This document shows, one piece after another, positions 16,554 through 25,682 of a stretch of 64,000 nucleotides of DNA (position 1 is the first letter of the stretch; the number at the start of each line of letters is the position of its first letter). The stretch comes from Streptomyces sp. NBC_00154 (GTDB lineage Bacteria > Actinomycetota > Actinomycetes > Streptomycetales > Streptomycetaceae). The DNA lies in assembly GCF_026342835.1 (NCBI RefSeq), contig NZ_JAPEMI010000004.1, forward strand, positions 92,471-156,470. Direction: 5' to 3'. Position numbers and translations under genes: made by a program. Below the pieces are notes generated by a model that made no database searches, was not told the DNA's origin, and worked only from the letters and a program-made list of their open reading frames with translations.

Positions 16554-18797
16554 ATGTCCGAGTTGTTCGACGCGGTCGACGCACTGCTCGCGTCCCGCGC
16601 CACGCTGCCGCCTCCGGCGGAGCGCAAACGGCTGCGTGCCGCGCACGGCCTGACGATCGATGAGGTGGCCACCGCACTGAAGGTGCGCCGGGCCACGGTG
16701 TCCGGCTGGGAGTCCGGCAAGACCGAGCCCCGCCCGCCGGAGCGGGACGCGTACGCCAGGCTGCTGGACAAGCTCGCGGAGCTCTACCCCGCCCCGGCCG
16801 ACGTGACCGTGCGCGTCCATGACGCTGCGGTGCCGACAGTGCCGGTTACGTCCACTGCCGCGCCCGCCCCGGCGGAGGCGCGGACCTTGTCCACAGGCCC
16901 GGCCCCGGAGGGTGCGGCCACGACTGCATCCGAGAACACCCAGACCAGCCCTGCCACCGCCGCTCCGGTGGCAGCGCCGCGTCCGGCGCGCACCACCAGG
17001 CCGTCGTCGACGTCGCGCCGTCCGGGTGCGAGGAAGGCGGCCCCGGTCGCAACCCCGGTGGGCGGCATCGACCCGCGGTTCGAGAACGGTCCGTTGGCGG
17101 TCGTGGATGTCGAGGACGGGAAGGTGCTGGCGTACTGCACCGGTGGTCTGGTCCTGGACGTGCCTGCCAAGAGCCTGCCGGCCTTGGTGGACTGGACGCT
17201 CAAGGAGGCGAGGCTCGGGGCGCCGAAGCTGTCCGGTCCGGGTAAGCCGGCTGACCCGCTGCTCGTGCTCACCGAGGCCGCGCTGGAGCGCTACGGCCTC
17301 CCGGTCGCCCTCAGCGACCAGGAGCGGCTCGCTGGGCGGATTCCGGAGGGCCACAAGGTCATCAAGCAGCTGACCCGCGCCCAGTGGCAGCTGACGAAGC
17401 GCGGATTCGGGCCGTGGGCGCGGATCTACCGCCCAGCACAGGGCTCGGAGCGGGCCTGCGTGCAGCTGTGCATCCCGTCCTGGAACGCGCTGGACACCCG
17501 GCACTGGGGTGAGGCCGGGCAGCTGCCCCCGGCGGAACTCGCCCGGCTCCTCGGCACGTACGCGTCGCGGGTGATGACGCCCCGCGGTTCCACCGCCGTG
17601 ACCGGCCTGGAGCTGATGACGGCGCTGCACCCGGCGACCCGGGCCTCCGAGCCGGACGCCGACGGCAAGCGGCACTCCGAGCACAACCCCGGCTCGCTGG
17701 GGAAGGACCCGGTCGACTGCGCGCCGTGCGAGGCCCCCGACGGGCACCCGCTCCTGAAGGATCTGCCGCGCTTCCACGTCCGGGGACCTGCGGAGAAGCT
17801 GTTCGAGGAGGCGTACGACTGGGCGCGGCCGCTCACCGACGACGAATGCCTGCGCCGCAACCTCGTGGGCATCGACGTCAACATGGCCTTCGGCGCGGGA
17901 GCCAACGGTCTGATCGTCGGCCTCGGCGCGCCCACCCACGTCAAGAACCCGGTGTTCGACCCGAAGCTGCCCGGCTCGTGGCTGGTCGACCTGAGCCACG
18001 TCGACCTGTCCCGCGTGAAGGTCGGCAAGGAGTGGGTGGAGCTTGACGGATCGATGCTGCCCAGCCCGTTCACGCCGAAGGGCGAACGCCCGGAGGGCCC
18101 GGCCTGGTACGCGACGCCGACCGTCGCCTACGCGGTGGAGCTCGGCTACGACGTCGCGCCGACCGAGGCGTACGTCCGGGACGAGAACGGCCGCTACCTG
18201 GACGCCTGGTACAACCGGCTCAGGGACGCCTACCTGGCCACGATGGCCGACCTCGGCGTCGACGCGGCCCTGTCGCCGGAGGACTTCCTGGCGGCGATGG
18301 ACGGCTACAAGGGCCGTGACCCGGAGCTGACGATCGTGGTGACCGCCGTCAAGGCCACGGTGAAGGGCGGCATCGGCAAGCTGCGCGAGCGGCCCCGGGG
18401 CGAGGGCTGGCGGCCCGGCGAGCCGTGGCGGGCACTGTCCCGCCCGACCTGGCGGCCGGACATCCGCGCGGCCGTCATCTCCCGCACCCGGATCAACCTG
18501 CACCGCAAGATCGTCAAGCACGCGGCATTCACCGGGCAGTACCCGGTCGCGATCCTCTCCGACTGCGTCGTCTACGCGGCCGACGGCGAATCGCCGCTGG
18601 ACTTCCTGCCGTACCGGGAGGGCAAGCCGCTGCCGGGCGGCTTCAAGCTCGGGGTCAACCCGGGCCTGGTGAAGCACGAGGGCACGCAGAGCGTGCTGTG
18701 GGGCGAGGGCGCCAGGGAGCAGTTCAACGCCCCGGAGCTCAACCTCGCCCGGTACATCAAGGACGGCACCGTCACCGACCAGGACAACGGGGAGTAG
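16554..18797 (+). CDS. tap: Telomere-associated protein Tap (copy 1)
   Basis: A 747-residue protein of the Tap family, which in Streptomyces binds the telomere 3' overhang and recruits the terminal protein Tpg for end patching. Residues ~1-85 form an XRE helix-turn-helix (LTIDEVATALKVRRATVSGW); residues ~90-175 are an Ala/Pro/Thr linker; the rest is the conserved Tap body (GLVLDVPAKSLPALVDWTL, RIYRPAQGSERACVQL, NLVGIDVNMAFGAGANGLI, NLHRKIVKHAAFTGQY). The length matches known Tap (~740). ATG 16554 follows AGGAGGTG by 3 bases. tpg1 starts 8 bases after the stop, an operon. It is almost identical to copy 2 from 17465 onward. Confidence 0.93.
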   Translation: MSELFDAVDALLASRATLPPPAERKRLRAAHGLTIDEVATALKVRRATVSGWESGKTEPRPPERDAYARLLDKLAELYPAPADVTVRVHDAAVPTVPVTSTAAPAPAEARTLSTGPAPEGAATTASENTQTSPATAAPVAAPRPARTTRPSSTSRRPGARKAAPVATPVGGIDPRFENGPLAVVDVEDGKVLAYCTGGLVLDVPAKSLPALVDWTLKEARLGAPKLSGPGKPADPLLVLTEAALERYGLPVALSDQERLAGRIPEGHKVIKQLTRAQWQLTKRGFGPWARIYRPAQGSERACVQLCIPSWNALDTRHWGEAGQLPPAELARLLGTYASRVMTPRGSTAVTGLELMTALHPATRASEPDADGKRHSEHNPGSLGKDPVDCAPCEAPDGHPLLKDLPRFHVRGPAEKLFEEAYDWARPLTDDECLRRNLVGIDVNMAFGAGANGLIVGLGAPTHVKNPVFDPKLPGSWLVDLSHVDLSRVKVGKEWVELDGSMLPSPFTPKGERPEGPAWYATPTVAYAVELGYDVAPTEAYVRDENGRYLDAWYNRLRDAYLATMADLGVDAALSPEDFLAAMDGYKGRDPELTIVVTAVKATVKGGIGKLRERPRGEGWRPGEPWRALSRPTWRPDIRAAVISRTRINLHRKIVKHAAFTGQYPVAILSDCVVYAADGESPLDFLPYREGKPLPGGFKLGVNPGLVKHEGTQSVLWGEGAREQFNAPELNLARYIKDGTVTDQDNGE

Positions 18798-18804
18798 GTA
18801 GGCG

Positions 18805-19362
18805 ATGAGCACGTTCGGGGACGGCCTCGACAAGGCGGTACAGAAGGCGTTCACACGCCCGACGCCAAAGAGCGCGGGCGCGCAGATGCGGTACCTCGTC
18901 AAGCAGTACAAGGGCACCAAGGCGGTCGCCCAGATGCTGCGGATCTCCCAGCGCACCGTCGAGCGGTACGTCAAGGACCAGATCAAAAAGCCCCGCCCCG
19001 ACCTCGCCGCACGCCTGGAGACCGAGGTCAAGAAACGGTGGCAGCCACAGATCCGGGCGAAGGCCAAGGAGAAGGCGGCGAGCACCGGCGGCATCGTCAT
19101 CGACACCCGGGCCCGGCTCGGCTACGTCGCACCGATCGGGTCGACGGATGAGGACCGCATCCGGCACCTGACCGTCGCCCTGCCGCCGCATCACGCCGCC
19201 CGCCTCTTCGAAGCCCAGGAACAGGGCGCCAGCGACGACCGCCTCAGGGAGATCGCCGCCGAAGCCCTCAAGGAAACCTACTTCCAAGACGGCGGCCGCC
19301 GCGCCGGCTCCCTGGAGGAGGTCCACTTCACGGACATCGAGCACCTGGAGTTCGACCTGTAG
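18805..19362 (+). CDS. tpg: Telomere terminal protein Tpg (copy 1)
   Basis: A 185-residue protein of the Tpg family, the protein covalently attached to the 5' ends of Streptomyces linear DNA that primes end patching. Visible parts are a helix-turn-helix (VAQMLRISQRTVERYVKDQI), a basic segment (KKRWQPQIRAKAKEKA), and a C-terminal block (EALKETYFQDGG, then FTDIEHLEFDL). It has the family's usual length (184-185). The start ATG lies 7 bases after tap1's stop with GGGGAGTAGG as ribosome site. No frameshift is seen, and it differs from copy 2 at one residue (His/Arg at PPxHAARL). Confidence 0.93.
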   Translation: MSTFGDGLDKAVQKAFTRPTPKSAGAQMRYLVKQYKGTKAVAQMLRISQRTVERYVKDQIKKPRPDLAARLETEVKKRWQPQIRAKAKEKAASTGGIVIDTRARLGYVAPIGSTDEDRIRHLTVALPPHHAARLFEAQEQGASDDRLREIAAEALKETYFQDGGRRAGSLEEVHFTDIEHLEFDL

Positions 19363-19830
19363 AGGCCGCACCCCGAACAGCCCGCGAGCACCGGACCGTT
19401 GCCCGTAGCTCGTCACCGCGGCCCGCCGACGACACCTCAGATCCGCCCGGAACTGGCCATGGACCGACGTGATCACAGCGGCAATCCAGCGCCTCGGCGC
19501 TCTCCCTAACCCCGGCTGACCAACAACTATCCGCCCTGACGAGCAAAACACCAGAGACCGGACCAGTGGAAACTGGCGCCCACCCGACGCAGCAGCCGGG
19601 TTGTCGGCCTGCCATCACAAGCTCGAAGAGCCGAAACGGGCCGCCGGAGAATCCGGCGGCCCGTCAAAAGATCGAGGCTAACCGCCTTGCCGACGGCTGA
19701 CGCCGCGACGCACCCCGAACACCGAGGGGGCTGCCCCAACTGGGGAACACCGAGGGAACTGCTCCAACTGGGCAGTCCCCTTTCTGGAACACCATCGCCC
19801 CGGAAGCCATGCAGCGTGTCTTCGGTGGAC
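19363..19830. other. Non-coding region between tpg1 and the CRISPR array
   Basis: No supportable gene. It contains the hairpin at 19636-19664 and some loose GGGGAACACCGAGGG repeats at about 19718-19760. Confidence 0.45.
19636..19664. terminator. Perfect 13-bp hairpin with GAA loop
   Basis: ACGGGCCGCCGGA at 19636-19648 is followed by GAA and its exact complement at 19652-19664. It lies ~270 bases after tpg1. A terminator is the ordinary reading, although the 3-base GAA loop is also the loop of the telomeric palindromes at the window's end. Confidence 0.55.
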
Positions 19831-20160
19831 GTTCCCATGCCCTCGCATCGGGATTTTCCTGCGGTGCCGGATTGCACCAAGACCATGCTCAGTCTTCTGC
19901 TTTAGTTCCCATGCCCTTGTATCGGGCTTTCCGGCGGAACGTATTTCAGAGAATGTACCGGATTGTCGAATGGGGGTTTCTATGCCCTTGTATCGGGCTT
20001 TTCGGCGGAACACCCAGAGTCCGGACTTCGGCATGCACGCCACTCTCAACGTTTCTATGCCCTTGTATCGGGCTTTTCGGCGGAACGTTGGACTTCTCGG
20101 CCGAACAGGTCGGGATGCTCAACAGTTTCTATGCCCTTGTATCGGGCTTTTCGGCGGAAC
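19831..20160 (-). CRISPR. Short orphan CRISPR array (5 repeats, 4 spacers)
   Basis: Three identical 36-bp repeats lie at 19976-20011, 20051-20086 and 20125-20160; a fourth at 19905-19940 has three changes, and a fifth at 19831-19866 is strongly degenerate. Spacers are 38, 35, 39 and 38 bp and unrelated to each other. Read on the minus strand the repeat begins GTTCCGCCG and ends CATAGAAAC; a GAAAC end is typical of CRISPR repeats, and GCCC/GGGC can form a hairpin. Degeneration at the left end puts the leader on the right. No cas gene is present in the window. Confidence 0.75.
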
Positions 20161-20312
20161 CCTTCCCTAAATTCAGGGCTCCTGACCTGCTGTGATGATG
20201 CCCGTTGCGCGGGAGCAGGCGCCAGCGGTTCGGGAAGGGTGTGGCGTGGATCACTGGGAGCCCTTGCGGGTGTGTTGAGCTGCGGGAACGTGTTGCGCGG
20301 GTATCGGGGTCC
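20161..20312 (-). promoter_or_regulatory. Putative CRISPR leader, cut by ISAs1
   Basis: About 150 bases without a gene lie between the leader-proximal repeat and the ISAs1 element. AAATTCAGGG next to the repeat is the only A/T-richer stretch. That this is the leader is inferred only from repeat conservation and orientation. Confidence 0.4.
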
Positions 20313-21774
20313 CAGGGCCCCGGCGAGTGCCTGGATCGTCCGGTTTGATCATGTGATGCGGTAGAGGGCGAGGACGCGGGGGCGTTCGGTGTGAGCTCGT
20401 CGTCCGGCGGCGGTGTTGACGTAGCCGGCGAGCTTGAGCGCGCTGCGGATCAGGTCGCGGAGGGCAGCGAGTACGGCGGGCGCGTAGTGGGTCCTGACTT
20501 GGGACTTGTCCTCGTTGAAGGTGACATCTCGACACCAGTGGACGGTGTTTTCCACGGTCCAGTGCCCGCGAGCCCAGGACGCGATCTCGGCTGCGTTCGC
20601 TTCCTCGGCGGGCAGGTCGGTGATGGCGTAGACGGTCTCGCTGGACCATTTCTTCGCCCCGTAGAGACGGCGACGGCGCTGGATGCGCAGGACCTGGGCC
20701 GCGTGCGGGAAGAGCAGGCCCTCGACGGTGACGACCTGCACGAGCCGCTGCTCGTGACGGCCGTGGCCCCGGGCGTCGTCGCGGTGGATCACGGGGATCT
20801 CCTTCCAGGGCAGGGCGTGGAGTTGACGGGCCTGGCCGCGCTGGTTGTTCTTGATGGTCAGCAGGTAGTGAGCGCCGCGTTCGCGCAGGTAGGTGGCGTG
20901 GTCGCGTTGGGCGTGGAGGGCATCGGCGGGAACGACCACCCCCGCGAGATCCGTGTCGTCGATCTGGTCGAGGAGTGGTGCGAACTCGGGGATTTCGTTG
21001 GTCTTCGCGCCGATCTCGCGGGAGGCGAGAGTGACACCGTCGCCGTGACGGACGGCGGACAGGACGAAGACCCGGCTGCCGTCCGGGCGTCTCGCGCCAC
21101 GCAGGCACTTGCCGTCCACCGCGATCGCCCGCCGCCTCAGCCGTACCGGCTCGGCACGGGCGGCCGCCCGGTGGGCCCGGCGCTGTTCGCGCTCGGTGCC
21201 GCCGTCGGGCATCACCGGCTTAGGCCGGTGGGGCTGTGCGGACAGCAGGGGCCGAAGGTATTCGTAACCGGCCGCGCCGATCTCACCGGGATCGAGCCTC
21301 CCCAGGACGCTGCGCAGGGTCTTCTCACTCGGCACCCGGTAGCGGCCAAGGAGTGGGTGGTAGGGCAGGCCGAAGGCGGCCAGTTCCTCCGGCGTCGCAC
21401 GCCGGCACCACTCCGCCGCCGCGGTGATCGAGTCGTGGCCGGCGGGTGTCATCGCGCAGACCACCAGGGCCAGCAGCGAGGAGAGCCGGTACCGCACTCC
21501 GCAAGCCCCTCTCGGATCGGTGACCGACTCGAACTCAGCGACCAGGCTGCGGACTTGGTCCTTGGCGACACCCTCGCCGAGGGCTTCCAGGCAGGGCGTA
21601 TGAGGCACGGGGGCAGCGACAGGGGATGATGGAGGAACGAACACGGCACCTTCGTGGATCTTGCAGCGTAGAGAACTACATGATCCACAGGTGCCGTGTT
21701 CACCTGCTTCCGGGGCCCACCGCCGAGATCAATCACCCCAGGCCGAGACGATCCGGGCAAACGCCGGGGCCCTG
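20313..21774 (-). mobile_element. ISAs1-family element, copy 1
   Basis: The element runs from CAGGGCCCCGGCG to its complement and is 1,462 bp long, the same length as copy 2 at 26284-27745 in the opposite orientation. Inverted repeats of 13 bp are followed by imperfect pairing. No target duplication is seen: CGGGGTCC stands to the left and GGGGTGCG to the right. Confidence 0.9.
20349..21644 (-). CDS. ISAs1-family transposase, copy 1
   Basis: A 431-residue transposase of the ISAs1 (H-repeat) family. The N-terminal region has SVTDPRGACGVRYRLSSLL, a family signature. The catalytic domain shows IAVDGKCLRGARRPDG (first Asp), VVVPADALHAQRDHA (second Asp), YLLTIKNNQRGQ, and RGHWTVENTVHWCRDV (Glu). 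The protein is identical to that of copy 2, indicating recent duplication. The start is GTG at 21644; a start further inside is possible. No other gene is in the element. Confidence 0.92.
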   Translation of the reverse strand: MFVPPSSPVAAPVPHTPCLEALGEGVAKDQVRSLVAEFESVTDPRGACGVRYRLSSLLALVVCAMTPAGHDSITAAAEWCRRATPEELAAFGLPYHPLLGRYRVPSEKTLRSVLGRLDPGEIGAAGYEYLRPLLSAQPHRPKPVMPDGGTEREQRRAHRAAARAEPVRLRRRAIAVDGKCLRGARRPDGSRVFVLSAVRHGDGVTLASREIGAKTNEIPEFAPLLDQIDDTDLAGVVVPADALHAQRDHATYLRERGAHYLLTIKNNQRGQARQLHALPWKEIPVIHRDDARGHGRHEQRLVQVVTVEGLLFPHAAQVLRIQRRRRLYGAKKWSSETVYAITDLPAEEANAAEIASWARGHWTVENTVHWCRDVTFNEDKSQVRTHYAPAVLAALRDLIRSALKLAGYVNTAAGRRAHTERPRVLALYRIT

Positions 21775-22152
21775 GGGGTGCGGGTCAACCACAAGCGGGT
21801 CGAGCGCGTCATGCGCAAATTCCACATCGTCGGGCTGCACCTGCGCAAGAAGGTCCGCACGACCATTCCCGAGCCGTCGGCGACGCCGGTTCCGGACCTG
21901 CTCCAGCGGGACTTCACCGCCCAGGTGCCGAACACCAAGTACGTGGGCGACATCACCTATCTCCCCGTCGGCAACGGCCAATTTCTTTATCTGGCAACGG
22001 TGTTGGACCTGTGCTCGAAACGCCTGACGGGCTGGTCGATCGCCGACCACATGCGGACCTCGCTGGTCACCGACGCGCTCAGGGCCGCAGCGAGAGCCCG
22101 CGGCGCCGACGGCCTGCGCGGGGCGATATTTCACAGCGACAACGGGGCGCAA

Positions 22153-23640
22153 GGCGGATTCAACTGGTCGTCGCAACACCTTGATCACGGAGGTGCGCGA
22201 TGGGGCGAGACGAGAAGAAGGTGCCGAAGTTGCCTGCGGGTGCGCGACGGCAGTGGGCGGCGGATCGGGCGTTGCGACCGTCGATGCGTTCGCCAGGCCG
22301 ACCGGAGCCGTCTCGTGCGGTGCAGCGGGACTTCTGGCGGCGGATCGCGTCGGGAGTGACGACGGCAGAGGCCGCGGTGGCTGTTGGCGTTTCATGGCCG
22401 GTCGGATCCCGGTGGTTCCGTCACGCTGGCGGCATGCCGCCGATCAGCCTGGATGAGCCCACGGGCCGCTACCTGTCGTTCGCCGAGCGTGAGGAGATCG
22501 CGCTGCTGCGCGCCCAGGAGATCGGCGTGCGCGAGATCGCCCGCAGGATCGGACGCGACCCGGGCACGATCTCACGCGAGCTGCGCCGCAACGCGGCGAC
22601 CCGGAGTGGCAAGTCGGTTTACCGGGCTCTGGTGGCGCAGTGGAAGGCGCAGCAGGCCGCGAAGCGTCCGAAGACCGCGAAACTCGTAGGCAACGACAGG
22701 TTGCGTGAGTACGTGCAGGATCGGCTCGCCGGCAGTGTCCGTCGACCCGACGGCACGATCGTCACCGGGCCTGAGACCCGCGCCTGGAAGGGCTTGAACA
22801 AGCCGCATCGGCAGGACAGGCGATGGGCGATGGCGTGGAGCCCGGAACAGATCTCGCACCGACTTGGTGCCGACTTCCCCGATGATGAGTCCATGCGCAT
22901 CAGCCACGAAGCGATCTATCAGTCGCTGTTCATTGAGGGCCGTGGCGCGCTCAAGCGGGAACTGGTCGCATGTCTGCGCACTGGCCGGGCGCTGCGGACT
23001 CCCCGTTCCCGGTCGCAGAACAAGCCGCAGGGGCATGTCACCGCGGAGGTCGTCCTCAGTGAACGCCCCGCCGAGGCTGCGGACCGTGCGGTCCCCGGAC
23101 ACTGGGAAGGAGATTTGATCATCGGGACGGGACGATCCGCGATCGGCACGCTTGTCGAGCGCAGCAGCCGCTCCACGCTCCTCGTGCACCTGCCTCGGCT
23201 CGAGGGCTGGGGCGAGAATCCGCCCGTGAAGAACGGTCCCTCGCTCGGGGGCTATGGCGCCATCGCGATGAACACGGCGCTTACGGCATCGATGGCGCAG
23301 TTGCCCGAGCAGCTGCGCAAAACCCTCACCTGGGACCGCGGAAAGGAACTCTCTGGCCACGCCCAGTTCGCCGTCGAAACCGGGACGAAGGTGTTCTTCG
23401 CCGATCCGCACTCGCCCTGGCAACGACCGACGAACGAGAACACGAACGGGCTGCTGCGTCAGTACTTCCCGAAGGGCACCGATCTGTCCCGGTGGTCGTC
23501 CGCAGACCTCGAAGCCGTCGCCCTGGCGATCAACAACCGGCCCCGCAAGACCCTCGGTTGGCGGACACCAGCCGAGGTCTTCGAGGAGCAACTACGCTCA
23601 CTACAACAGCCCGGTGTTGCAACGACCGGTTGAACTCGCC
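22153..23640 (+). mobile_element. IS30-family element
   Basis: A 1,488-bp element with inverted ends GGCGGATTCAACTGG / GGCGAGTTCAACCGG, both continuing TCGT(C/T)GCAACACC. CAA is duplicated at 22150-22152 and 23641-23643, consistent with the short target duplications of IS30. It carries one transposase gene and is inserted in an IS3 orfB between the second Asp and Glu of its active site. Confidence 0.9.
22200..23633 (+). CDS. IS30-family transposase
   Basis: A complete 477-residue transposase. It has an N-terminal extension, then the IS30 helix-turn-helix (LSFAEREEIALLRAQ, IGRDPGTISRELRRNA) and the catalytic domain: Asp in HWEGDLIIG, Asp in LTWDRGKEL and Glu in RPTNENTNGLLRQYFP, followed by LALAINNRPRKTLGWRTP-like sequence. 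GGAGGTG stands 5 bases before ATG 22200. The stop lies 7 bases inside the right end. No disruption is seen. Confidence 0.93.
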   Translation: MGRDEKKVPKLPAGARRQWAADRALRPSMRSPGRPEPSRAVQRDFWRRIASGVTTAEAAVAVGVSWPVGSRWFRHAGGMPPISLDEPTGRYLSFAEREEIALLRAQEIGVREIARRIGRDPGTISRELRRNAATRSGKSVYRALVAQWKAQQAAKRPKTAKLVGNDRLREYVQDRLAGSVRRPDGTIVTGPETRAWKGLNKPHRQDRRWAMAWSPEQISHRLGADFPDDESMRISHEAIYQSLFIEGRGALKRELVACLRTGRALRTPRSRSQNKPQGHVTAEVVLSERPAEAADRAVPGHWEGDLIIGTGRSAIGTLVERSSRSTLLVHLPRLEGWGENPPVKNGPSLGGYGAIAMNTALTASMAQLPEQLRKTLTWDRGKELSGHAQFAVETGTKVFFADPHSPWQRPTNENTNGLLRQYFPKGTDLSRWSSADLEAVALAINNRPRKTLGWRTPAEVFEEQLRSLQQPGVATTG

Positions 23641-23928
23641 CAATATGTGTCGAAGGAGTTCGCCCAGGTCTGCTCGCAGCTGGGCGTAACCAGATCGCGC
23701 GGCGCGGTCGGCACAAGCGCGGACAACGCCGCCGCGGAGAGTCTGAACGCGACCATGAAACGCGAGACGCTCCAGGGCCGCAAGCGGTGGAACGGAGCCC
23801 GTGAGGCCCGCCTCGCCGTCTTCCGCTGGGCGACCCGCTACAACACCCGCCGACGGCACTCCCGCCTCGGCCAGATCAGCCCGATCACCTACGAACAGCG
23901 ATCAACTACGCTGGCCACCGCCGCATGA

Positions 23929-24291
23929 CAACCGGTGTCCACGATCACGGGGAAGGCCCCGGCGCCCGTTGATGCTGGGCATGCTCGTGTGTTCGGGGCC
24001 GGCCTGGATGACAGGCGTCGGAGCGGGCGCGACCGCGTACAGCATCCCGGTCCCGATGCCGGCACTGCGGCAGAACTGACCCCGCGTCACCAGCAGGGCA
24101 GCGGGCAGTTACCCTGGGATCCGGCTAGCCAAACCCCCCATGGGCATGTCAGAGTTTCGCACTCCGAATCACCATTCACGCAGGCAGGAATCATAAACGA
24201 ATCCTCCCTTTAACATTCCATGGCTATCCGTTCGGCTGCTGTTCCAGCACGCTTGCGCCGTCGTTGATCTCCACAACCCAAGGAGACCCAT
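23929..24291. other. Non-coding region between IS3 remnant and sedolisin gene
   Basis: No supportable gene. The A/T-richer part near 24170-24220 (AATCATAAACGAATCC and following) is a likely place for the promoter of the protease gene; its ribosome site is AAGGAG at 24280-24285. Confidence 0.45.
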
Positions 24292-25491
24292 ATGCAGCTG
24301 CGCGCAAGGCTGTTGACCATCGTGACCGCGGCCCTGGCGGCCATCCCGCTCACGGTCCTCGGCCCCGCCGTGGCCTCCCACGCCGCGGCCACGCCGAGCG
24401 TCAAGGCGCCGGCCCACTCCTGCGCCACCGCCAAGGCCGGGTTCGCGGCGTGCAAGGCCATCGTCCGCACCGACCTCACCACCCTGAAGTCGGTCGCCCC
24501 GAACGCCACGCCCTCCGGCTACGGACCATCCAGTCTGCAGTCCGCGTACAACCTGCCGTCCAGCACGGCCGGTTCGGGCCGGACGGTCGCGATCGTCGAC
24601 GCGTACGACGACCCTACCGCCGAAGCCGACCTGGGCGTGTACCGCAGCCAGTTCGGGCTGCCGGCCTGCACCACGGCCAACGGCTGCTTCAAGAAGATCG
24701 ACCAGAGCGGCGGCACCAAATACCCCCGCAGCAACGGCGGCTGGGCCCAGGAGATCTCGCTCGACCTCGACATGGTCTCCGCGATCTGCCCCAACTGTCA
24801 CATCCTCCTGGTGGAGGCCAGCTCCTCGTCCTTCGCCGATCTGGGCGCCGCGGTGAACCGTGCGGCGGCCACCTCCGGCGTGGTGGCGATCAGCAACAGC
24901 TACGGCGGCTCCGACGCCTCCGATGCCACCTACGGCTCGTACTACAACCACCCGGGCATCGCGGTGACCGCCAGCTCCGGTGACAGCGGTTACGGCGCGA
25001 GCTACCCGGCCTCCTCGCACTACGTCACCGCCGTCGGCGGCACCCACCTCACCACCTCGACCAGCAGCCGCGGCTGGGCCGAGACCGCATGGAGCGGCGC
25101 CGGCAGTGGCTGCTCCGCGTACAACGCCGCGCTCAGCGGCGCCGCCTCCTTCGGCACCGGCTGCGCCAACCGCGCCGAGGCGGACGTCTCCGCGGTCGCC
25201 GACCCCGCCACCGGCGTGGCCGTCTACGACAGCACCGCGTATCAGGGCCTGTCCGGCTGGCTGGTCTTCGGCGGCACGAGCGTGTCGTCCCCGATCATCG
25301 CCTCGGTCTATGGGCTGGCCGGCAACACCGGCTCGATCGACAACAACTACCCCTACACACACGCGACGTCGCTCTACGACGTGACCTCCGGCAGCAACGG
25401 CAGCTGCCCGACCACCCAGTGGTGCAACGCCCGCGTCGGCTGGGACGGCCCCACCGGCCTCGGCACCCCGAACGGCACCGGCGCCTTCTGA
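24292..25491 (+). CDS. Secreted sedolisin-type serine peptidase (S53)
   Basis: A 399-residue secreted acid-type protease. Residues 1-34 are a signal peptide (basic MQLRAR, hydrophobic TAALAAIPLTVLGPAV, cleavage near SHAAA). The catalytic Glu and Asp of sedolisins lie in GWAQEISLDLDMVSAI and the nucleophile Ser in FGGTSVSSPIIASVYG; SGDSGYGASYPAS corresponds to the oxyanion region. No large N-terminal prosegment is present, unlike fungal sedolisins but as in short actinomycete forms. AAGGAG precedes ATG 24292. A strong terminator follows. It is an intact gene surrounded by IS debris. Confidence 0.9.
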   Translation: MQLRARLLTIVTAALAAIPLTVLGPAVASHAAATPSVKAPAHSCATAKAGFAACKAIVRTDLTTLKSVAPNATPSGYGPSSLQSAYNLPSSTAGSGRTVAIVDAYDDPTAEADLGVYRSQFGLPACTTANGCFKKIDQSGGTKYPRSNGGWAQEISLDLDMVSAICPNCHILLVEASSSSFADLGAAVNRAAATSGVVAISNSYGGSDASDATYGSYYNHPGIAVTASSGDSGYGASYPASSHYVTAVGGTHLTTSTSSRGWAETAWSGAGSGCSAYNAALSGAASFGTGCANRAEADVSAVADPATGVAVYDSTAYQGLSGWLVFGGTSVSSPIIASVYGLAGNTGSIDNNYPYTHATSLYDVTSGSNGSCPTTQWCNARVGWDGPTGLGTPNGTGAF

Positions 25492-25514
25492 TCCTCCGCA
25501 ACCTCTCGTACCAA

Positions 25515-25562
25515 CTGCCGGGCCGCAGGCGGCTCCCCGCCCGCGGCCCGGCAGCTTTTTCA
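25515..25562 (+). terminator. Rho-independent terminator of the sedolisin gene
   Basis: CTGCCGGGCCGC pairs with GCGGCCCGGCAG across a short GC-rich loop and is followed by CTTTTTT. It starts 23 bases after the sedolisin stop. Confidence 0.85.
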
Positions 25563-25682
25563 CATCCTTTACGCACTTCAGAGCGGTGACGCTTGCCGGG
25601 GTTGCTGACGGCACCGTTCGGAAGAGCGTCGTGGCGACGCCTCCGGGAACAGATGCCCAGTCCGGAATGATGTCTATGCCTA

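Larger units (their letters stand above)
21775..23928 (+). pseudogene. IS3-family OrfB transposase, 5'-truncated and split by IS30
   Basis: The first part (21775-22152) reads VNHKRVERVMRKFHIVGLHL, then YVGDITYLPVGNGQFLYLAT (first Asp) and GAIFHSDNGAQ (second Asp). The second part (23644-23928) continues YVSKEFAQVCSQLGVTRS, then DNAAAESLNATMKRE (Glu) and RRRHSRLGQISP. The parts join in frame as SDNGAQ-YVSKEF after removal of the IS30 element and one CAA. The beginning of OrfB and all of OrfA are missing, cut at the ISAs1 border. Inactive. Confidence 0.9.
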
